The position numbers were made by a program, and so were the translations under genes. 64,000 nt of DNA from Fusibacter ferrireducens (GTDB lineage Bacteria > Bacillota > Clostridia > Peptostreptococcales > Acidaminobacteraceae), in contig NZ_JADKNH010000004.1 in the NCBI RefSeq assembly GCF_015352425.1, positions 82,013 through 146,012 on the forward strand, read 5' to 3'. The notes beneath the pieces were generated by a model. It saw only the letters and a list, made by a program, of their open reading frames with translations. It did no database searches and had not been told where the DNA came from. Below, in pieces: positions 63,532 through 64,000 of the stretch (positions are counted from its first letter, which is position 1; each line of letters opens with the position of its first letter).

Positions 63532-63999
63532 TCATTTTTGCTTGGAAAGAGGCGCAATTTGAATATCTTTGATCAATGTCGTTGCATGCCCCATGGGACA
63601 AACGACGCACCAACTTCTAGGACTAAAGATGATGCCAAGTATTATGCCAACAATGAAGGAGATGCCCATAAATCGATAAAAGGCATGTGATAATTTGAGC
63701 AAGCTACCCTGAGTATGATAAAGGGCATATGAAAGTATACTGACCATGACCATTAAAAGTATGTTTTTAAAAAGCTTGGTCTTCGCAAATTTTGGAAGCG
63801 AGCGATTTAAACTCACTCTTTTTAGAAAGCGTCCTAAAAATGAACCCCGTGGGCAATATTTAATACAGTGTATTTTTCCATGTCCTCTTAACGCATGGAT
63901 TAAAGGCGTTGTCATACATAAAATACCCAAAATACCAAATCTGATATCTAAGGTGCTGAGTATAAAGAAAGTGATGATGATAATCCAAGACCACTTCAT
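63532..63999 (-). CDS. Membrane 4Fe-4S-binding protein (may be 5'-truncated)
   Basis: A 155-residue open frame reaching the window edge, so the start may lie outside. Four or more hydrophobic segments alternate with two Cys motifs, C-x3-C-P-R-G (HCIKYCPRGSF) and C-x2-C-P-M-G (WCVVCPMGHA), resembling the NapH/NosR/CcoG-type Fer4_5 proteins that pass electrons across membranes. No partner is visible. Confidence 0.65.
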   Translation of the reverse strand: MKWSWIIIITFFILSTLDIRFGILGILCMTTPLIHALRGHGKIHCIKYCPRGSFLGRFLKRVSLNRSLPKFAKTKLFKNILLMVMVSILSYALYHTQGSLLKLSHAFYRFMGISFIVGIILGIIFSPRSWCVVCPMGHATTLIKDIQIAPLSKQK

Positions 64000-64000
64000 G

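Noticed and set aside
1-64000. tRNA, rRNA or tmRNA genes
   Set aside because: No cloverleaf or conserved rRNA segments were noticed on reading. A covariance search would be decisive.

Overview
The window is about 64 kb of low-G+C Gram-positive DNA. AT-rich codon use, strong AGGAGG-type ribosome binding sites, S-layer homology domains, lipoprotein signal peptides and the DegV, MurQ/MupG, bacteriohemerythrin, SdaAA/SdaAB and multiple chemoreceptor/GGDEF genes point to a motile, largely anaerobic member of the Clostridia. A Fusibacter-like organism is my best guess, with low confidence. No rRNA, tRNA, CRISPR array or complete prophage was seen.

Layout. 1-3206 holds the 3' part of a repeat-rich S-layer-anchored surface protein. 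3236-4662 is an adenine-type purine riboswitch with adenosine deaminase. 4643-5683 is an MnmA-type tRNA thiouridylase on the minus strand. 5716-9667 is an accessory island between mnmA and degV. It consists of three tandem modules, each built as upstream repeat (R), payload genes, then a conserved ~100-nt stem-loop (E). Module A carries an AbiD/AbiF-type HEPN protein followed by a small structured RNA with its own promoter and terminator. Modules B and C carry small secreted/membrane proteins and decayed gene remnants. 9689-18617 holds degV, pgsA, msrB, a polar amino-acid ABC transporter, a solo Y1-transposase element with inverted ends and substituted catalytic residues, a thioredoxin reductase/disulfide oxidoreductase pair and a MATE exporter. 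18637-24447 holds a hydrolase, a permuted papain-fold protein and three c-di-GMP genes. 24584-32156 holds repair, redox and pentose-phosphate genes (mutY, glutaredoxin, lipid kinase, hemerythrin, gnd, zwf, cyclase, msrA).

32225-37185 is a MurNAc recycling locus (murR-murQ-murP-mupG, with a divergent EIIA). It is followed by L-serine dehydratase, a chemoreceptor, an ABC-F protein, a Nudix hydrolase, a DEAD-box helicase with a structured leader, and a second chemoreceptor. 47796-56407 holds a UBA/DUF4342 protein, DUF1904, an rRNA methyltransferase, a SulP transporter, a class II photolyase, a receptor without a large sensory domain, sfsA and a split LysO-type lysine exporter. 56596-61124 holds thiol peroxidase and a run of closely spaced genes (flavin-binding protein, inositol monophosphatase, flavodoxin-like reductase, nitrilase, dapF). 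61284-64000 holds a large lipoprotein and a membrane Fe-S protein.

The most novel-looking part is 5716-9667: a modular cassette-like array whose modules are closed by a conserved stem-loop with compensatory changes, including a HEPN toxin-like gene with a neighbouring small RNA. No integrase is present in the window.
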